Assembly: GCF_022179345.1 (NCBI RefSeq)
Contig: NZ_BPQR01000043.1
Location: forward strand, 1-64,000
DNA from: Methylobacterium jeotgali
GTDB taxonomy: Bacteria > Pseudomonadota > Alphaproteobacteria > Rhizobiales > Beijerinckiaceae
DNA: 64,000 nucleotides
Direction of reading: 5' to 3'
The position numbers and the translations under genes were made by a program. The notes below the pieces were generated by a model, which saw only the letters and a program-made list of their open reading frames with translations, had not been told where the DNA came from and made no database searches. Below are positions 7,985 to 16,930 of this stretch, one piece after another. Numbering within the stretch: position 1 is the stretch's first letter; the number at the start of each line of letters is the position of its first letter.

Positions 7985-9307
7985 CTACTCGCGCTCGATG
8001 CGGATCACCTGCGGCGCCTCGGCCAGCAGCCCGTCGGCGGCGATGGCCTCCAGCGCTGCCCGGATCGTGCCCTCCGTCGCGGCGTAGGTGATGAGCACCA
8101 GCGGCACCGGCCGGCCGGAGCGGCCGTGCGGGTCCTCGCTCGCCGCGTGCTCGACCCGGCGCTGGAGGATGCTCTCCAGCGAGATGGCGCGCTCCGCCAT
8201 CCGGGTCGCGACACCCGCCGCGACGCCCGGCCGGTCGTGGACCGTCAGGCGCACGTAGTAGCCGCCCTCGTGGCGGGCCATCTCCACCCGCGCGGCGGGG
8301 GCGAGCGCCGCGGCGGGCCGCCCGAGGGTCGGGCGCAGGATGCCGGCGGCGAGATCGGCGATGTCGGCGACGACCGCGGACGCCGTGGCCTGCCCGCCGG
8401 CGCCGGGGCCGATCAGCGTCAATTCGCCGACCGCGTCGGCGTCGATGGTCACCGCGTTCGTCACGCCCATCACCTGGGCGATGGCCGAGGATTTCGGGAC
8501 CATGGTCGGGTGGACGCGCTGCTCGATGCCGCCCTCCGCCCGCTGCGCGACGCCGAGCAGCTTGATCCGGTAGCCCAGTTCCTCGGCCATGGTCAGGTCG
8601 AGGGGCTGCACGCCGGAGATGCCCTCGACGGCGACCCCCTCGGCGTCGATGGCGGTGCCGAAGGCGAGGCTCGTGAGGATGGCGAGCTTGTGGGCGGTGT
8701 CGAAGCCCTCGACGTCGAAGGTCGGGTCGGCCTCGGCGTAGCCGAGCGCCTGCGCGTCCTTCAGGCAGGCCTCGAAGGTTAGCCCCTCCCGCTCCATGCG
8801 GGTGAGGATGTAGTTGCAGGTGCCGTTGAGGATTCCGTAGACGCGGCTGACCTCGTTGCCCGGAAGGCCCTCGCGGAGCGCCTTGATCACCGGGATGCCC
8901 CCGGCGGCGGAGGCCTCGTAGGCGAGCGCCACGCCCCGCGCCTCGGCGGCCTGCGCGAGCGCGCCGCCGTGATGGGCCAGCAGCGCCTTGTTGGCCGTCA
9001 CCACCGCCTTGCCGGCGGCGATCGCCGCCTCGACGGTGGCCTTGGCCGGCCCCTCGGCGCCGCCGATCAGTTCGACCACGCAGTCGACCTCCGCCGAGCG
9101 GGCGAGCGCGGTGGGATCGTCGAACCAGGCGATGCCCGAGAGATCGAGGCCGCGGTCGCGGTTCCGGTCGCGGGAGGAGACGGCGGTGACGGCGATGCGG
9201 CGCCCGGTGGCGGCGGCGAGCGCCTCGGCGCGCCGTGCGATCATCCCGACGACGGCCGCTCCCACGGTGCCGAGGCCGGCGACGCCGATGCGGAAATCCT
9301 GTGTCAT
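7985..9307 (-). CDS. hom: Homoserine dehydrogenase
   Basis: A 440-residue enzyme that reduces aspartate semialdehyde to homoserine, the branch step to threonine, methionine and isoleucine. Residues 5-20 hold the NAD(P) motif GVAGLGTVGAAVV. The signature of the catalytic domain is around GYAEADPTFDVEGFDTAHKL, with ILNGTCNYI before it. The C-terminal 80 residues form an ACT domain (VRLTVHDRPGVAAGVATRMA), usually the site of feedback inhibition by threonine. The ATG at 9307 (MTQDFRIG) fits the family start. glpX lies downstream on the same strand. Confidence 0.95.
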   Translation of the reverse strand: MTQDFRIGVAGLGTVGAAVVGMIARRAEALAAATGRRIAVTAVSSRDRNRDRGLDLSGIAWFDDPTALARSAEVDCVVELIGGAEGPAKATVEAAIAAGKAVVTANKALLAHHGGALAQAAEARGVALAYEASAAGGIPVIKALREGLPGNEVSRVYGILNGTCNYILTRMEREGLTFEACLKDAQALGYAEADPTFDVEGFDTAHKLAILTSLAFGTAIDAEGVAVEGISGVQPLDLTMAEELGYRIKLLGVAQRAEGGIEQRVHPTMVPKSSAIAQVMGVTNAVTIDADAVGELTLIGPGAGGQATASAVVADIADLAAGILRPTLGRPAAALAPAARVEMARHEGGYYVRLTVHDRPGVAAGVATRMAERAISLESILQRRVEHAASEDPHGRSGRPVPLVLITYAATEGTIRAALEAIAADGLLAEAPQVIRIERE

Positions 9308-9460
9308 GGCTTGCGTTCCGTGCCTGCCCGTCCGGCCGCTCCGGTGCCCGACGCCGCGCGCTTGGCGGCGGCCCGCGCGAAGGGCGGGGATATGCGGCCC
9401 GGACGGCGCGGCGGCGTTCTGCAACGAATTCCGGGGGGGCGCAAGGAACGCGCCCGCCCG

Positions 9461-10141
9461 TCAGGCCGCCGCCGCGCGAGGCGGCCTCCGTCCGGCCGCC
9501 GTGGCGACGAGCCCGTAGAGCACGCAGGCGTTGAGGCAGTGCCAGAGGAAGTGGCTGCCGAGCGGCCACGCCGCGCAGACCCCCCGGTCGAGGGTACGGG
9601 CGGCGAGCGAGACCAGGAACAGCGCGGCGACGGCGCCGAGACGGGCGGCGATGGCGCCCTCGCCCCTCGCCAGGGCGCCGAGGGACACCCCGGCCAGCGC
9701 CAGGATCGCGGGCAGGTAGCCGATCGAGCCGTTCGTGGCGGCGCTCGTGTCCAGGCCGGAAAGCCAGTCGAGCGCCGGGGTCAGCCCGAAGCCGAAGGCA
9801 AGGAAGGCGAGCGTCGCGGCGACCGCCCCCGGCCAGCCGAGCCCGAGGAAGCGGCGCAGGGCGAGGAGGAAGTAGCCGTGGATGAACAGCGCGATCGGGA
9901 TCACGTCCGCGAGCATCGACCAGTGCACGGCGAGCGTGTGGAACAGGAACGAGCCGATCCCGACGATCCCGGTGAGGATGGCGAGCGCCAGCGCCGGCGG
10001 ATCGCCGCGCACGTCAGCGCGCCGGCAGAGCAGCGCGGCGGCGATCAGGAAGGCCGCGTTGGTGAGCGCGTTGACGGGCTCCGCCCAGAAGGCCGGGCCC
10101 GTGCGCTCGCAATAGGCCATCACCGGCTCGAACCAGTCCAC
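9461..10141 (-). CDS. Ceramidase-family integral membrane protein
   Basis: A 226-residue, seven-helix-like membrane protein of the alkaline ceramidase family (CREST superfamily hydrolases). The N-terminus DWFEPVMAYCERTGPAFWAEP, then NALTNAAFLIAA, is typical of bacterial members. Putative metal ligands are seen as SFLFHTLAVHWSMLADVIPI and GSHFLWHCLNACVLY; the histidines and the Asp match the family pattern. The substrate in bacteria is not established, and a lipid amide is only an inference. GTG at 10141 is chosen because it gives the common N-terminus. It is divergent from xthA, with 108 bp between. Confidence 0.8.
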   Translation of the reverse strand: MDWFEPVMAYCERTGPAFWAEPVNALTNAAFLIAAALLCRRADVRGDPPALALAILTGIVGIGSFLFHTLAVHWSMLADVIPIALFIHGYFLLALRRFLGLGWPGAVAATLAFLAFGFGLTPALDWLSGLDTSAATNGSIGYLPAILALAGVSLGALARGEGAIAARLGAVAALFLVSLAARTLDRGVCAAWPLGSHFLWHCLNACVLYGLVATAAGRRPPRAAAA

Positions 10142-10249
10142 GCGCGATCCCCTCTCCGGCTCCTCGCCGCCTTGCCACCCGGCCGCGAAGGCCCGATGAC
10201 GGCTTGCGGCCCGCGCGAGTTCCTCAAAGCCCGGGCCTCGGGGCGGCGG

Positions 10250-11044
10250 ATGCGGATCACGACCTGGAACGTCAACTCGATCAAGCAGCGGATCGGGCAC
10301 CTCGCCGCCTTCCTCACGGAAGCCGCGCCGGACGTGGTCTGCCTCCAGGAGCTGAAGAGCCAGGAGGCGGGCATCCCCCGCGAGGAGATCGAGGCGGCCG
10401 GCTACCGGATCGAGGCGGTCGGGCAGAAGGCCTATAACGGCGTGGCGCTCGTCGTGCGTCACGGGCTCGCGGTCGATGCCGTGCGCCGTGCGCTTCCCGG
10501 CGACGAGACGGACGAGCAGGCCCGCTACGTCGAGGCGCTCGTGACGGGCGAGGACGGCGAGCGGGTGCGCGTCGCCTCGATCTACCTGCCGAACGGCAAT
10601 CCGGTGACGAGCGACAAGTTCGCCTACAAGCACGCCTTCATGGAGCGTCTGCGCCGCCACGCCCGCGCGCTGATGAAGGACGAGATCCCGGTGGTGCTCG
10701 CGGGCGACTACAACGTCATCCCCGAGCCGGAGGACGCCGCCGATCCGGCCGCCTGGGTCGACGACGCCCTGTTCAGGCCCGAGACCCGCGCCGCCTTCCG
10801 GGCGCTCCTCGCCGAAGGCTACACGGACGCGCTCCGGGCCTGCGATCCGCGGGCGGGGCTCTACACGTTCTGGGACTATCAGGCCGCCTGCTGGCCCCGG
10901 AACTTCGGGATTCGCATCGACCACCTGCTGCTCTCGCCCCAGGCCGCCGACCGGCTCGTGGCGGCTTCCGTGCAGAGGCACCTGCGCGGCCTCGACAAGC
11001 CCTCCGACCACGTGCCCGTCACGGTGGAGCTCGCCGCGGCCTGA
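10250..11044 (+). CDS. xthA: Exodeoxyribonuclease III (AP endonuclease)
   Basis: A 264-residue metal-dependent nuclease of the exonuclease/endonuclease/phosphatase fold that cuts DNA at abasic sites in base-excision repair. Conserved motifs in order are TWNVNSIKQR, CLQELKSQE, YLPNGNP, AGDYNVIP, RIDHLLLS and SDHVPV, covering the metal-binding Glu and the catalytic Asp/His. The ATG at 10250 gives the standard MRITTWNVNS start. The next gene on the strand is a GST about 70 bp downstream. Confidence 0.95.
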   Translation: MRITTWNVNSIKQRIGHLAAFLTEAAPDVVCLQELKSQEAGIPREEIEAAGYRIEAVGQKAYNGVALVVRHGLAVDAVRRALPGDETDEQARYVEALVTGEDGERVRVASIYLPNGNPVTSDKFAYKHAFMERLRRHARALMKDEIPVVLAGDYNVIPEPEDAADPAAWVDDALFRPETRAAFRALLAEGYTDALRACDPRAGLYTFWDYQAACWPRNFGIRIDHLLLSPQAADRLVAASVQRHLRGLDKPSDHVPVTVELAAA

Positions 11045-11113
11045 GGCCATCGCTCCGCCGTCGTGACGCCCGTGCTAGGGAGCGGGCCCGACCCTCCGAC
11101 ACGGAGCAGCTTC

Positions 11114-11737
11114 TTGATCGTCTACGGCACCGGCTACTCGCCCTACGTGCGCAAGGTCCTCGTCTCGCTCGCCGAGAAGGGGCTGGCCTACGAGCACCGC
11201 CCGCTCATGTTCCACGATCCCGATCCGGCCTTCCAGGCGGCGAGCCCCCTCGGCAAGATCCCGGCGATCGACGATAACGGCTTCCTGCTCGCCGATTCCA
11301 CGGCGATCCTGTTCTACCTCGACCGCCGGGCGCCGACGCCGACCCTGGTGCCCACCGAGCCGCAGGCGCTCGGGCGCGCCCTGTGGTTCGACAAGTTCGG
11401 CGACACGGAGCTGTTCGGGAAGCTCGTCGTGCCCTTCGTGGAGCGGGTCCTGAAGCCCAACATGATGGGCAAGCCCACCGACGAGGCCGCCGTCGCCAAG
11501 GCCCTCGACAGGGACCTGCCGCCGCTCTTCGACCATCTGGAGAGCGAGATCGACGGACCGTTCCTGGTGGACGACGCCTTCAGCATCGCCGACATCTCGA
11601 TCGCGACGGGGTTCTACAATTTCGGGCTGGCGAAGGCCGAGATCGATGCCGGGCGCTGGCCGAGGCTCGCGGCCTACGTGAAGGCGATCCTGGCGCGCCC
11701 CTCCTTCGAGACGGCCATGGCCGCCCGCAAGAGCTGA
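11114..11737 (+). CDS. Glutathione S-transferase family protein
   Basis: A 207-residue protein with the GST fold. The thioredoxin-like N-terminal domain has YSPYVRKVLVSLAEKGLAYE, with SPLGKIPAI and ADSTAILFYL forming the glutathione-binding part. The helical C-terminal domain includes FSIADISIATGFYNF. The substrate is unknown. I chose TTG at 11114 because GGAG lies 7 bases upstream and it gives the standard family N-terminus (LIVYGTGYSPYV). It is not part of an obvious pathway cluster. Confidence 0.86.
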   Translation: MIVYGTGYSPYVRKVLVSLAEKGLAYEHRPLMFHDPDPAFQAASPLGKIPAIDDNGFLLADSTAILFYLDRRAPTPTLVPTEPQALGRALWFDKFGDTELFGKLVVPFVERVLKPNMMGKPTDEAAVAKALDRDLPPLFDHLESEIDGPFLVDDAFSIADISIATGFYNFGLAKAEIDAGRWPRLAAYVKAILARPSFETAMAARKS

Positions 11738-11758
11738 GGGGAGCCGGTCAGGCGGCGT

Positions 11759-12577
11759 TCAGCGACGCCGCCTGATCGAGCCGACCGTCTGCATCTGGCT
11801 CTCCGCCTCGGCCCGGTCGTCGGCGCTCGCGGCGGCCCAGTTCTTCTCGTAGAGCGTGACGATCCAGTCGTCCTTGCGGCCTTCGGCGCCCTGGCGCGCC
11901 AGGGCGAGCCAGGCGAGGCCCCGTACCCGCTGGGCCGAGATGCCGCCCATGCCGTTGACGAGCAGGTCGCCGAGCAGTGCCTGCGCCGGGCGGTGGCCCT
12001 TCTCCGCGGCGAGGTTGAACCAGCGGGCCGCCTGCTTCGCGTCCGCCTCGACGCCGGTGCCGTCGAGGTAGAGCCGGGCGAGGTTGTACTGCGCGTTTGG
12101 GTCCCCGAAGTAGGAGGCCGCGTAGTTGAACATGTCGTAGGCGCGCTCGGGATTCGGGCGCACGTAGGTGCCCTTGATCCCGTCGAGGAAGTAGCCACCG
12201 AGCGCCGTGAAGGCGCTCGACACCACGCCGGAATCCGGTGCGTCCGGCCCGTCGTCGGTGTTGGCGTCGGCGATCTTCGAGAAGTACTCGAAGGCCTTGA
12301 GGTCGTCGTGGGGCACGCCGTCCCCGTCCGCGTACATGCGGCCGAGCTTCCACAGGGCGAGCGCGTGGCCTTGCCCGGCGGCGTATTCGAGGGCGCGGGC
12401 GGCGCCCTCCTTGTCGCCGGCATTGTACTCGCGCACGCCGGTGCGCAGGGCCTCGCGGGCCGAGCGGTAGCTGCGCTCGGGGACCGGCGTGCGGGCGCTG
12501 GCGTCGAGCGCGTCGGCGACGGGCGCGGCGAACAGGCAGCCGAGCGCCATCGCCGCGGCGAACCCGAAGGCGCGCAT
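11759..12577 (-). CDS. exoR: Exported Sel1-repeat protein, ExoR-like
   Basis: A 272-residue protein with a signal peptide (AAAMALGCLFAAPVADA) and several Sel1-type TPR repeats: ALEYAAGQGHALALWKLGRMYADGDGV, then a YNLARLYLDGTGV unit and a QALLGDLLVNG unit. The repeat pattern and the segment around DDLKAFEYFSKIAD resemble ExoR of rhizobia. There, ExoR is a periplasmic protein that restrains the ExoS-ChvI two-component system and so controls exopolysaccharide and motility. That function is inferred from the family, since exoS/chvI are not in the window. The next gene upstream on this strand is ilvD, whose stop lies 67 bp away. Confidence 0.75.
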   Translation of the reverse strand: MRAFGFAAAMALGCLFAAPVADALDASARTPVPERSYRSAREALRTGVREYNAGDKEGAARALEYAAGQGHALALWKLGRMYADGDGVPHDDLKAFEYFSKIADANTDDGPDAPDSGVVSSAFTALGGYFLDGIKGTYVRPNPERAYDMFNYAASYFGDPNAQYNLARLYLDGTGVEADAKQAARWFNLAAEKGHRPAQALLGDLLVNGMGGISAQRVRGLAWLALARQGAEGRKDDWIVTLYEKNWAAASADDRAEAESQMQTVGSIRRRR

Positions 12578-12644
12578 CGTCGCGGATGCCCGGTGCCGAC
12601 ACGGATCGGCCCCGGCCGGCCGCGAGGGCCGGCTAAGGTCAGTC

Positions 12645-14378
12645 CTAGATGTCCGCATAGGTCTGCGTCTCCTTGGCGCCCCCCGGATGGGTGACGGCGC
12701 CGTTGACCGCGGGTCCGACGGTCTGCGCGTATTTCCAGAGGTAGCCCGAGGTCGCCCCGTTCTCGCGGGGCGCCCACGCCTTGCGGCGCTCGGCCAGCTC
12801 CGCGTCGGAGAGCGCCACGTCGAGGGTGCCCTTGATGGCGTCGAGCGTGATCACGTCGCCGTCGCGCAGCAGCGCGATCGGGCCGCCGACGGCGGCCTCC
12901 GGGCCGACATGGCCCACGCAGAAGCCGCGGGTGGCGCCGGAGAAGCGCCCGTCCGTGATGAGGGCGACCTTGTCCCCCATGCCCTGCCCGTAGAGGGCCG
13001 CCGTGGTCGAGAGCATCTCGCGCATGCCAGGGCCCCCCCTCGGGCCCTCGTAGCGGATGACCAGAACCTCGCCTTCCTTGTAGGTGCGGCTCTGCACGGC
13101 CTCGAAGCAGGCCTCCTCGCCGTCGAAGACGCGGGCCGGGCCGGTGAAGACCTGCTTGTCGAGCGACATGCCGGCGACCTTCACGATGGCGCCCTCGGGG
13201 GCGAGGTTGCCCTTGAGGCCGACGACGCCGCCGGTGGGTGTCAGTGGCTTGTCGGCCGGGCGCACCACGTCCTGGTCCGGGTTCCAGGCGACCTTCTCGA
13301 GGTTCTCGGCGATGGTGCGGCCGGTGACGGTCAGGCAGTCGCCGTGCAGGTAGCCGTGGTCGAGGAGCGTCTTCATGAGGAGCGGGATGCCGCCGACCTC
13401 GAACATGTCCTTGGCGACGTAGCGCCCGCCGGGCTTCAGGTCGGCGACGTAGGGCGTCTTACGGAAGATCTCGGCCACGTCGAACAGCGTGAACTCGATG
13501 CCGCACTCGTGGGCGATCGCCGGCAGGTGCAGCGCCGCGTTGGTCGAGCCGCCCGAGGCCGCGACGGTGGCGGCGGCGTTCTCCAGCGACTTGCGCGTGA
13601 CGATGTCGCGGGGGCGGATGTTCCTGGCGAGAAGCTCCATGACCTGCTCGCCGGCGGTCATGCAGAATCTGTCGCGGATCTCGTAAGGAGCGGGAGCGCC
13701 GGCCGAGTAGGGCAGCGCCAGGCCGATGGCCTCGGAGACCGTGGCCATGGTGTTGGCGGTGAACTGCGCGCCGCAGGCGCCGGCCGAGGGGCAGGCCACC
13801 TGCTCGAGCTCGTCGAGATCGTCGGCGGTCATGTCGCCGACGGCGTGCTTGCCGACCGCCTCGAACAGGTCCTGAACCGTCACCGGACGGCCCCGGAAGG
13901 AGCCGGGCAGGATCGAGCCGCCGTAGATGAAGATCGAGGGCACGTTGAGGCGCACCATCGCCATCATCATGCCGGGCAGCGACTTGTCGCAGCCGGCCAG
14001 GCCCACGAGCGCGTCGTAGGCGTGGCCGCGCATGGTCAGCTCGACCGAGTCGGCGATGACCTCGCGGGAGGGCAGCGAGGCGCGCATGCCGGCATGCCCC
14101 ATGGCAATGCCGTCGGTGACGGTGATGGTGCAGAACTCGCGCGGGGTGCCGTTGGCGGCCGCGACGCCCTTCTTCACGGCCTGGGCCTGGCGCATCAGCG
14201 AGATGTTGCAGGGCGCGGCCTCGTTCCAGCAGGAGGCGACGCCGACGAGCGGCTGGTGAATCTGCTCGCGGGTGAGACCCATGGCGTAGAGGTACGACCG
14301 GTGCGGGGCGCGCTCGGGCCCCTCCGTCACGTGCCGGCTCGGCAGCTTCGACTTGTCGGTGATACGCGCGTCCATCAT
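12645..14378 (-). CDS. ilvD: Dihydroxyacid dehydratase
   Basis: A 577-residue Fe-S dehydratase of the IlvD/Edd family that converts dihydroxy-isovalerate and dihydroxy-methylvalerate to the keto acids for valine, leucine and isoleucine. Cluster-binding and active-site motifs are VGVASCWNEAAPCN, LAGCDKSLPGMMMA and ACPSAGACGAQFTANTM, with GGSTNAALHLPA and the C-terminal GRFSGATRGFCVGHV. The start is one of two adjacent ATGs (14378 or 14375), preceded by GGGACC. A GTG at 14390 is possible. The 347-bp upstream region is unusually rich in inverted repeats and may form a structured leader. Confidence 0.95.
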   Translation of the reverse strand: MMDARITDKSKLPSRHVTEGPERAPHRSYLYAMGLTREQIHQPLVGVASCWNEAAPCNISLMRQAQAVKKGVAAANGTPREFCTITVTDGIAMGHAGMRASLPSREVIADSVELTMRGHAYDALVGLAGCDKSLPGMMMAMVRLNVPSIFIYGGSILPGSFRGRPVTVQDLFEAVGKHAVGDMTADDLDELEQVACPSAGACGAQFTANTMATVSEAIGLALPYSAGAPAPYEIRDRFCMTAGEQVMELLARNIRPRDIVTRKSLENAAATVAASGGSTNAALHLPAIAHECGIEFTLFDVAEIFRKTPYVADLKPGGRYVAKDMFEVGGIPLLMKTLLDHGYLHGDCLTVTGRTIAENLEKVAWNPDQDVVRPADKPLTPTGGVVGLKGNLAPEGAIVKVAGMSLDKQVFTGPARVFDGEEACFEAVQSRTYKEGEVLVIRYEGPRGGPGMREMLSTTAALYGQGMGDKVALITDGRFSGATRGFCVGHVGPEAAVGGPIALLRDGDVITLDAIKGTLDVALSDAELAERRKAWAPRENGATSGYLWKYAQTVGPAVNGAVTHPGGAKETQTYADI

Positions 14379-14725
14379 CGGTCCCGTCACCCCTCACACC
14401 ACGCAGCGGGAGGCCCGGGGCCGCTGCGCCGTTCCCGAGGGGCCGGCGCGCTCTGGAATCCCTCGGGAACCCGGCGGTAAAGCGTTGGGGTGACTGCCGT
14501 TTACCGCCGAGGCTGAGGTGGTCCCGGATCGTGGCGGGATCGCGGCGGATGCAGGCGGGTCTCGGGGCAAACTCGGGATCAATTCGCGGTGTTGCGACCT
14601 CGCAACAGCCACGCTTTGCTCCTTGAGGAACCATCGCGAGAACGGGCTTCTCGCGAGCGCCGGACCGCGCCGGCCGCCCTCCTCCGGGGATCACGGGATC
14701 GGCTGATCCTGTGATCCCGGCAGCC
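14379..14725. repeat. Hairpin-dense intergenic region upstream of ilvD
   Basis: This stretch holds no convincing gene but has five inverted repeats in a row: 14431-14441 with 14460-14470 (11 bp perfect); 14472-14481 with 14500-14509 (10 bp perfect); 14590-14597 with 14600-14607 (8 bp); 14634-14642 with 14648-14656 (9 bp); and 14687-14700 with 14705-14718 (14 bp, one G-T pair). The last lies just past the lutC stop and may terminate that operon, though it lacks a T-tract. The others lie where the ilvD leader would be transcribed. A 72-codon GTG reading (14394-14612) has a good AGGAG but poor codon usage. Confidence 0.6.
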
Positions 14726-15316
14726 TCAGGGGCGCGGCACCAGCAGCACCGTCAGCGAGCGCACGCCCTGAGCGCCGTGGATGAGCACGCCCTCGATGTC
14801 GGCGGTGGCCGAGGGGCCGGTATGGAGGACCGCGTAGGCGGATTGCCCGAACTCCGGCCTCAGATAAGCCGCCTGCACGTTCGGCAGGATGTCAGCGGGG
14901 TCGAGGAGCACCACGAGATGCTGGGCGAGGTAGGCTACCGCGTTCACGACGAGCTGGCGCTCCGTGAAGAGCACGGAGCCGGTCTCGGCGATGCCGAACA
15001 CGGCGCGCACGATGGCGACGTCCACGTCGGCGAGGTCTCCGGGCTGCATGACGGAAGCGAGGTCGCGGTTGCCGGCGTATTCCGGCACCGCCGAGGCCAC
15101 GACCCTGGCGCCCTGGAGCCGCTCCCGCACCGGCCCGAACGGATCGCCGCCATCCGCGTCCGCGACGCGCCCGCCCATGCGCTTCAGGCGCTCGCCGAAC
15201 TCGGCGACGAGATCGGGACCGACCAGCGGCGTGAACAGCGGCACCTCCGGCAGCGGATGCGCGCCCGCCGGCCGGTTCGCCCGGAGGGTGGCGAGGATCG
15301 CCTCCCGCGCGCTCAC
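14726..15316 (-). CDS. lutC: Lactate utilisation protein LutC
   Basis: A 196-residue member of the LUD domain family, the third subunit of the LutABC complex that oxidises L-lactate to pyruvate. Visible features are REAILATLRANRP at the N-terminus, the central AVFGIAETGSVLF and the C-terminal HTGPSATADIEGVLIHGAQG. The GTG at 15316 overlaps the TGA of lutB (GTGA), which implies translational coupling. A strong hairpin lies just after the stop. Confidence 0.9.
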   Translation of the reverse strand: MSAREAILATLRANRPAGAHPLPEVPLFTPLVGPDLVAEFGERLKRMGGRVADADGGDPFGPVRERLQGARVVASAVPEYAGNRDLASVMQPGDLADVDVAIVRAVFGIAETGSVLFTERQLVVNAVAYLAQHLVVLLDPADILPNVQAAYLRPEFGQSAYAVLHTGPSATADIEGVLIHGAQGVRSLTVLLVPRP

Positions 15317-16911
15317 GCGTCCTGCCCCGTCTTCTTCAGGCGCTCGCGCTTGTACCAGGCGTGGAAGGTCTCGCGGGGGGCCTCGGGCATCTCGCGCTTC
15401 TTCCCCCAGGTGTTGAGCGGGTTGTAGACGGCGAAGCGCGGCAGGACTTTCAGGGCCGAGTCCGCAGCCCCGATCGCGGCGCGGTAGGCGGCCGGTCGGG
15501 CGAGCACGGCGCCGGCGGCCTTCATCATCCCCTGCTTCAAGGCGGGGATGTAGTGCTCCTCCGCCAGCACCTTGCGCCACGCAAAGATCTGCTCGTGGAT
15601 GTTGATCTTCACCGGGCAGACGTTGGTGCAGGAGCCGTTCATGGTCGAGGAGAAGGGCAGCGTGGAGTATTTACGCTTGTTGTAGGTCGGGTCGATGATG
15701 AGCCCGATCGGCCCGGCATAGGTCGCCCCGTAGGAGAGCCCGCCGGAGCGGCGATAGACCGGGCACGTGTTCATGCAGGCCGCGCAGCGGATGCATTTGA
15801 GCGAGGTCCAGAACTCCTCCATCCCGAGCCGGGCGGAGCGGCCGTTGTCGACGAGCACCATGTGCATCTCGGTGCCGGCCCGCGGCCCCCGGAAATGGGA
15901 GGTGTACTGGGTGATCGGCGAGCCCAGCGCCGAGCGCGAGAGCAGGCGGATGAAGACGCCGAGATACTCGATCCGCGGGATTAGCTTCTCGATGCCGATC
16001 GAGTGGATCTGCAGCTTCGGCACGTTGCCGGAGAGGTCGGCGTTGCCCTCGTTGGTGCAGGTGACGACGCTGCCGGTCTCGGCCACCGCGAAGTTGCAGC
16101 CGGTCATGCCGGCATCCGCGCTGAGGATATGCGGGCGCGTCGTCTCCCGCTGGCTCTCGGCGAGGTAGTGGACGTCGTCGTTGTCCGGATCGGTGCCGAG
16201 CGTCCGCGCGAAGACCTCGGCCACGTCGAGGCGGGTCTTGTGCACGGCCGGCACCACGATGTGGCTCGGCTCCTCCGCGTCGAGCTGCTGGATGCGCTCG
16301 CCGAGATCCGTCTCGATGATCTCGATGCCGACGCCGGCCATGTAGTGCCGGAAGCCGCACTCCTCGGTGAGCATCGACTTCGACTTGATGAGGGTGCGCG
16401 CCCCGTGGTCGCGCATGATGGCGTGGACGATGCGGTTGTGCTCGGCTCCGTCCGCCGCCCAGTGGACGTGGACGCCGTTCGCCTTCGCCGCCGCCTCGAA
16501 CTGCTCGAGATACGTGTCGAGGTTCGAGAGCGTGTGCGCCTTGATCTGCGAGGCGAGCTCGCGCAGCTCCTCCCACTCGGGGATGCCGTGGGCGGCCGCG
16601 TCCCGCTTCTTGCGCAGGTCCCAGAGGCGCTCGTCATGGGCCTTCTGGTGAAGCGGCGCGGCGAGGAAGCGCTCGGCCGCCTCAGCCTGGTCAATCGGCC
16701 GGTCGCCGCGGATCTTGGCGCCCCTCGGCTGCGGCTCCCGCTCGCGGCGTGCGGCCGGCTCGGCGCTGAGGGGCCGGCTCGCGCCCTCGGCATGGGCGAG
16801 GCGGCCGCCGTCCTGGCCGCGCTCGCTCTCGTCGCCGGCCTTGGCGACCTCCGGGTTGACGAGACGCTCCTCGGCGCCGCGGGGACGCAACTCGTCGCTC
16901 GCGCTGCTCAT
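15313..16911 (-). CDS. lutB: Lactate utilisation iron-sulfur protein LutB
   Basis: A 532-residue LUD-domain iron-sulfur subunit of the LutABC L-lactate oxidation complex. The LUD part has SKSMLTEECG, AGMTGCNFAVAETGS and GNVPKLQIHSIGIEKLIP. The C-terminal ferredoxin part has CIRCAACMNTCPVYR and a second cluster near GSCTNVCPVKINIHEQI. The protein starts with about 60 charged, low-complexity residues (rich in Arg, Glu and Ala) that typical LutB/YkgF proteins lack. I chose ATG 16911, which follows GGGGAG, so the extension seems truly translated. It follows lutA by 19 bp. Confidence 0.92.
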   Translation of the reverse strand: MSSASDELRPRGAEERLVNPEVAKAGDESERGQDGGRLAHAEGASRPLSAEPAARREREPQPRGAKIRGDRPIDQAEAAERFLAAPLHQKAHDERLWDLRKKRDAAAHGIPEWEELRELASQIKAHTLSNLDTYLEQFEAAAKANGVHVHWAADGAEHNRIVHAIMRDHGARTLIKSKSMLTEECGFRHYMAGVGIEIIETDLGERIQQLDAEEPSHIVVPAVHKTRLDVAEVFARTLGTDPDNDDVHYLAESQRETTRPHILSADAGMTGCNFAVAETGSVVTCTNEGNADLSGNVPKLQIHSIGIEKLIPRIEYLGVFIRLLSRSALGSPITQYTSHFRGPRAGTEMHMVLVDNGRSARLGMEEFWTSLKCIRCAACMNTCPVYRRSGGLSYGATYAGPIGLIIDPTYNKRKYSTLPFSSTMNGSCTNVCPVKINIHEQIFAWRKVLAEEHYIPALKQGMMKAAGAVLARPAAYRAAIGAADSALKVLPRFAVYNPLNTWGKKREMPEAPRETFHAWYKRERLKKTGQDA

Positions 16912-16930
16912 GGCATCTCCCCGCATCCGC

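Noticed and set aside
14394..14612. 72-codon GTG reading upstream of ilvD with AGGAG site
   Set aside because: Third positions are much less G/C-rich than in real genes here, and it runs through the hairpins. No leader-type run of Leu/Val/Ile codons.
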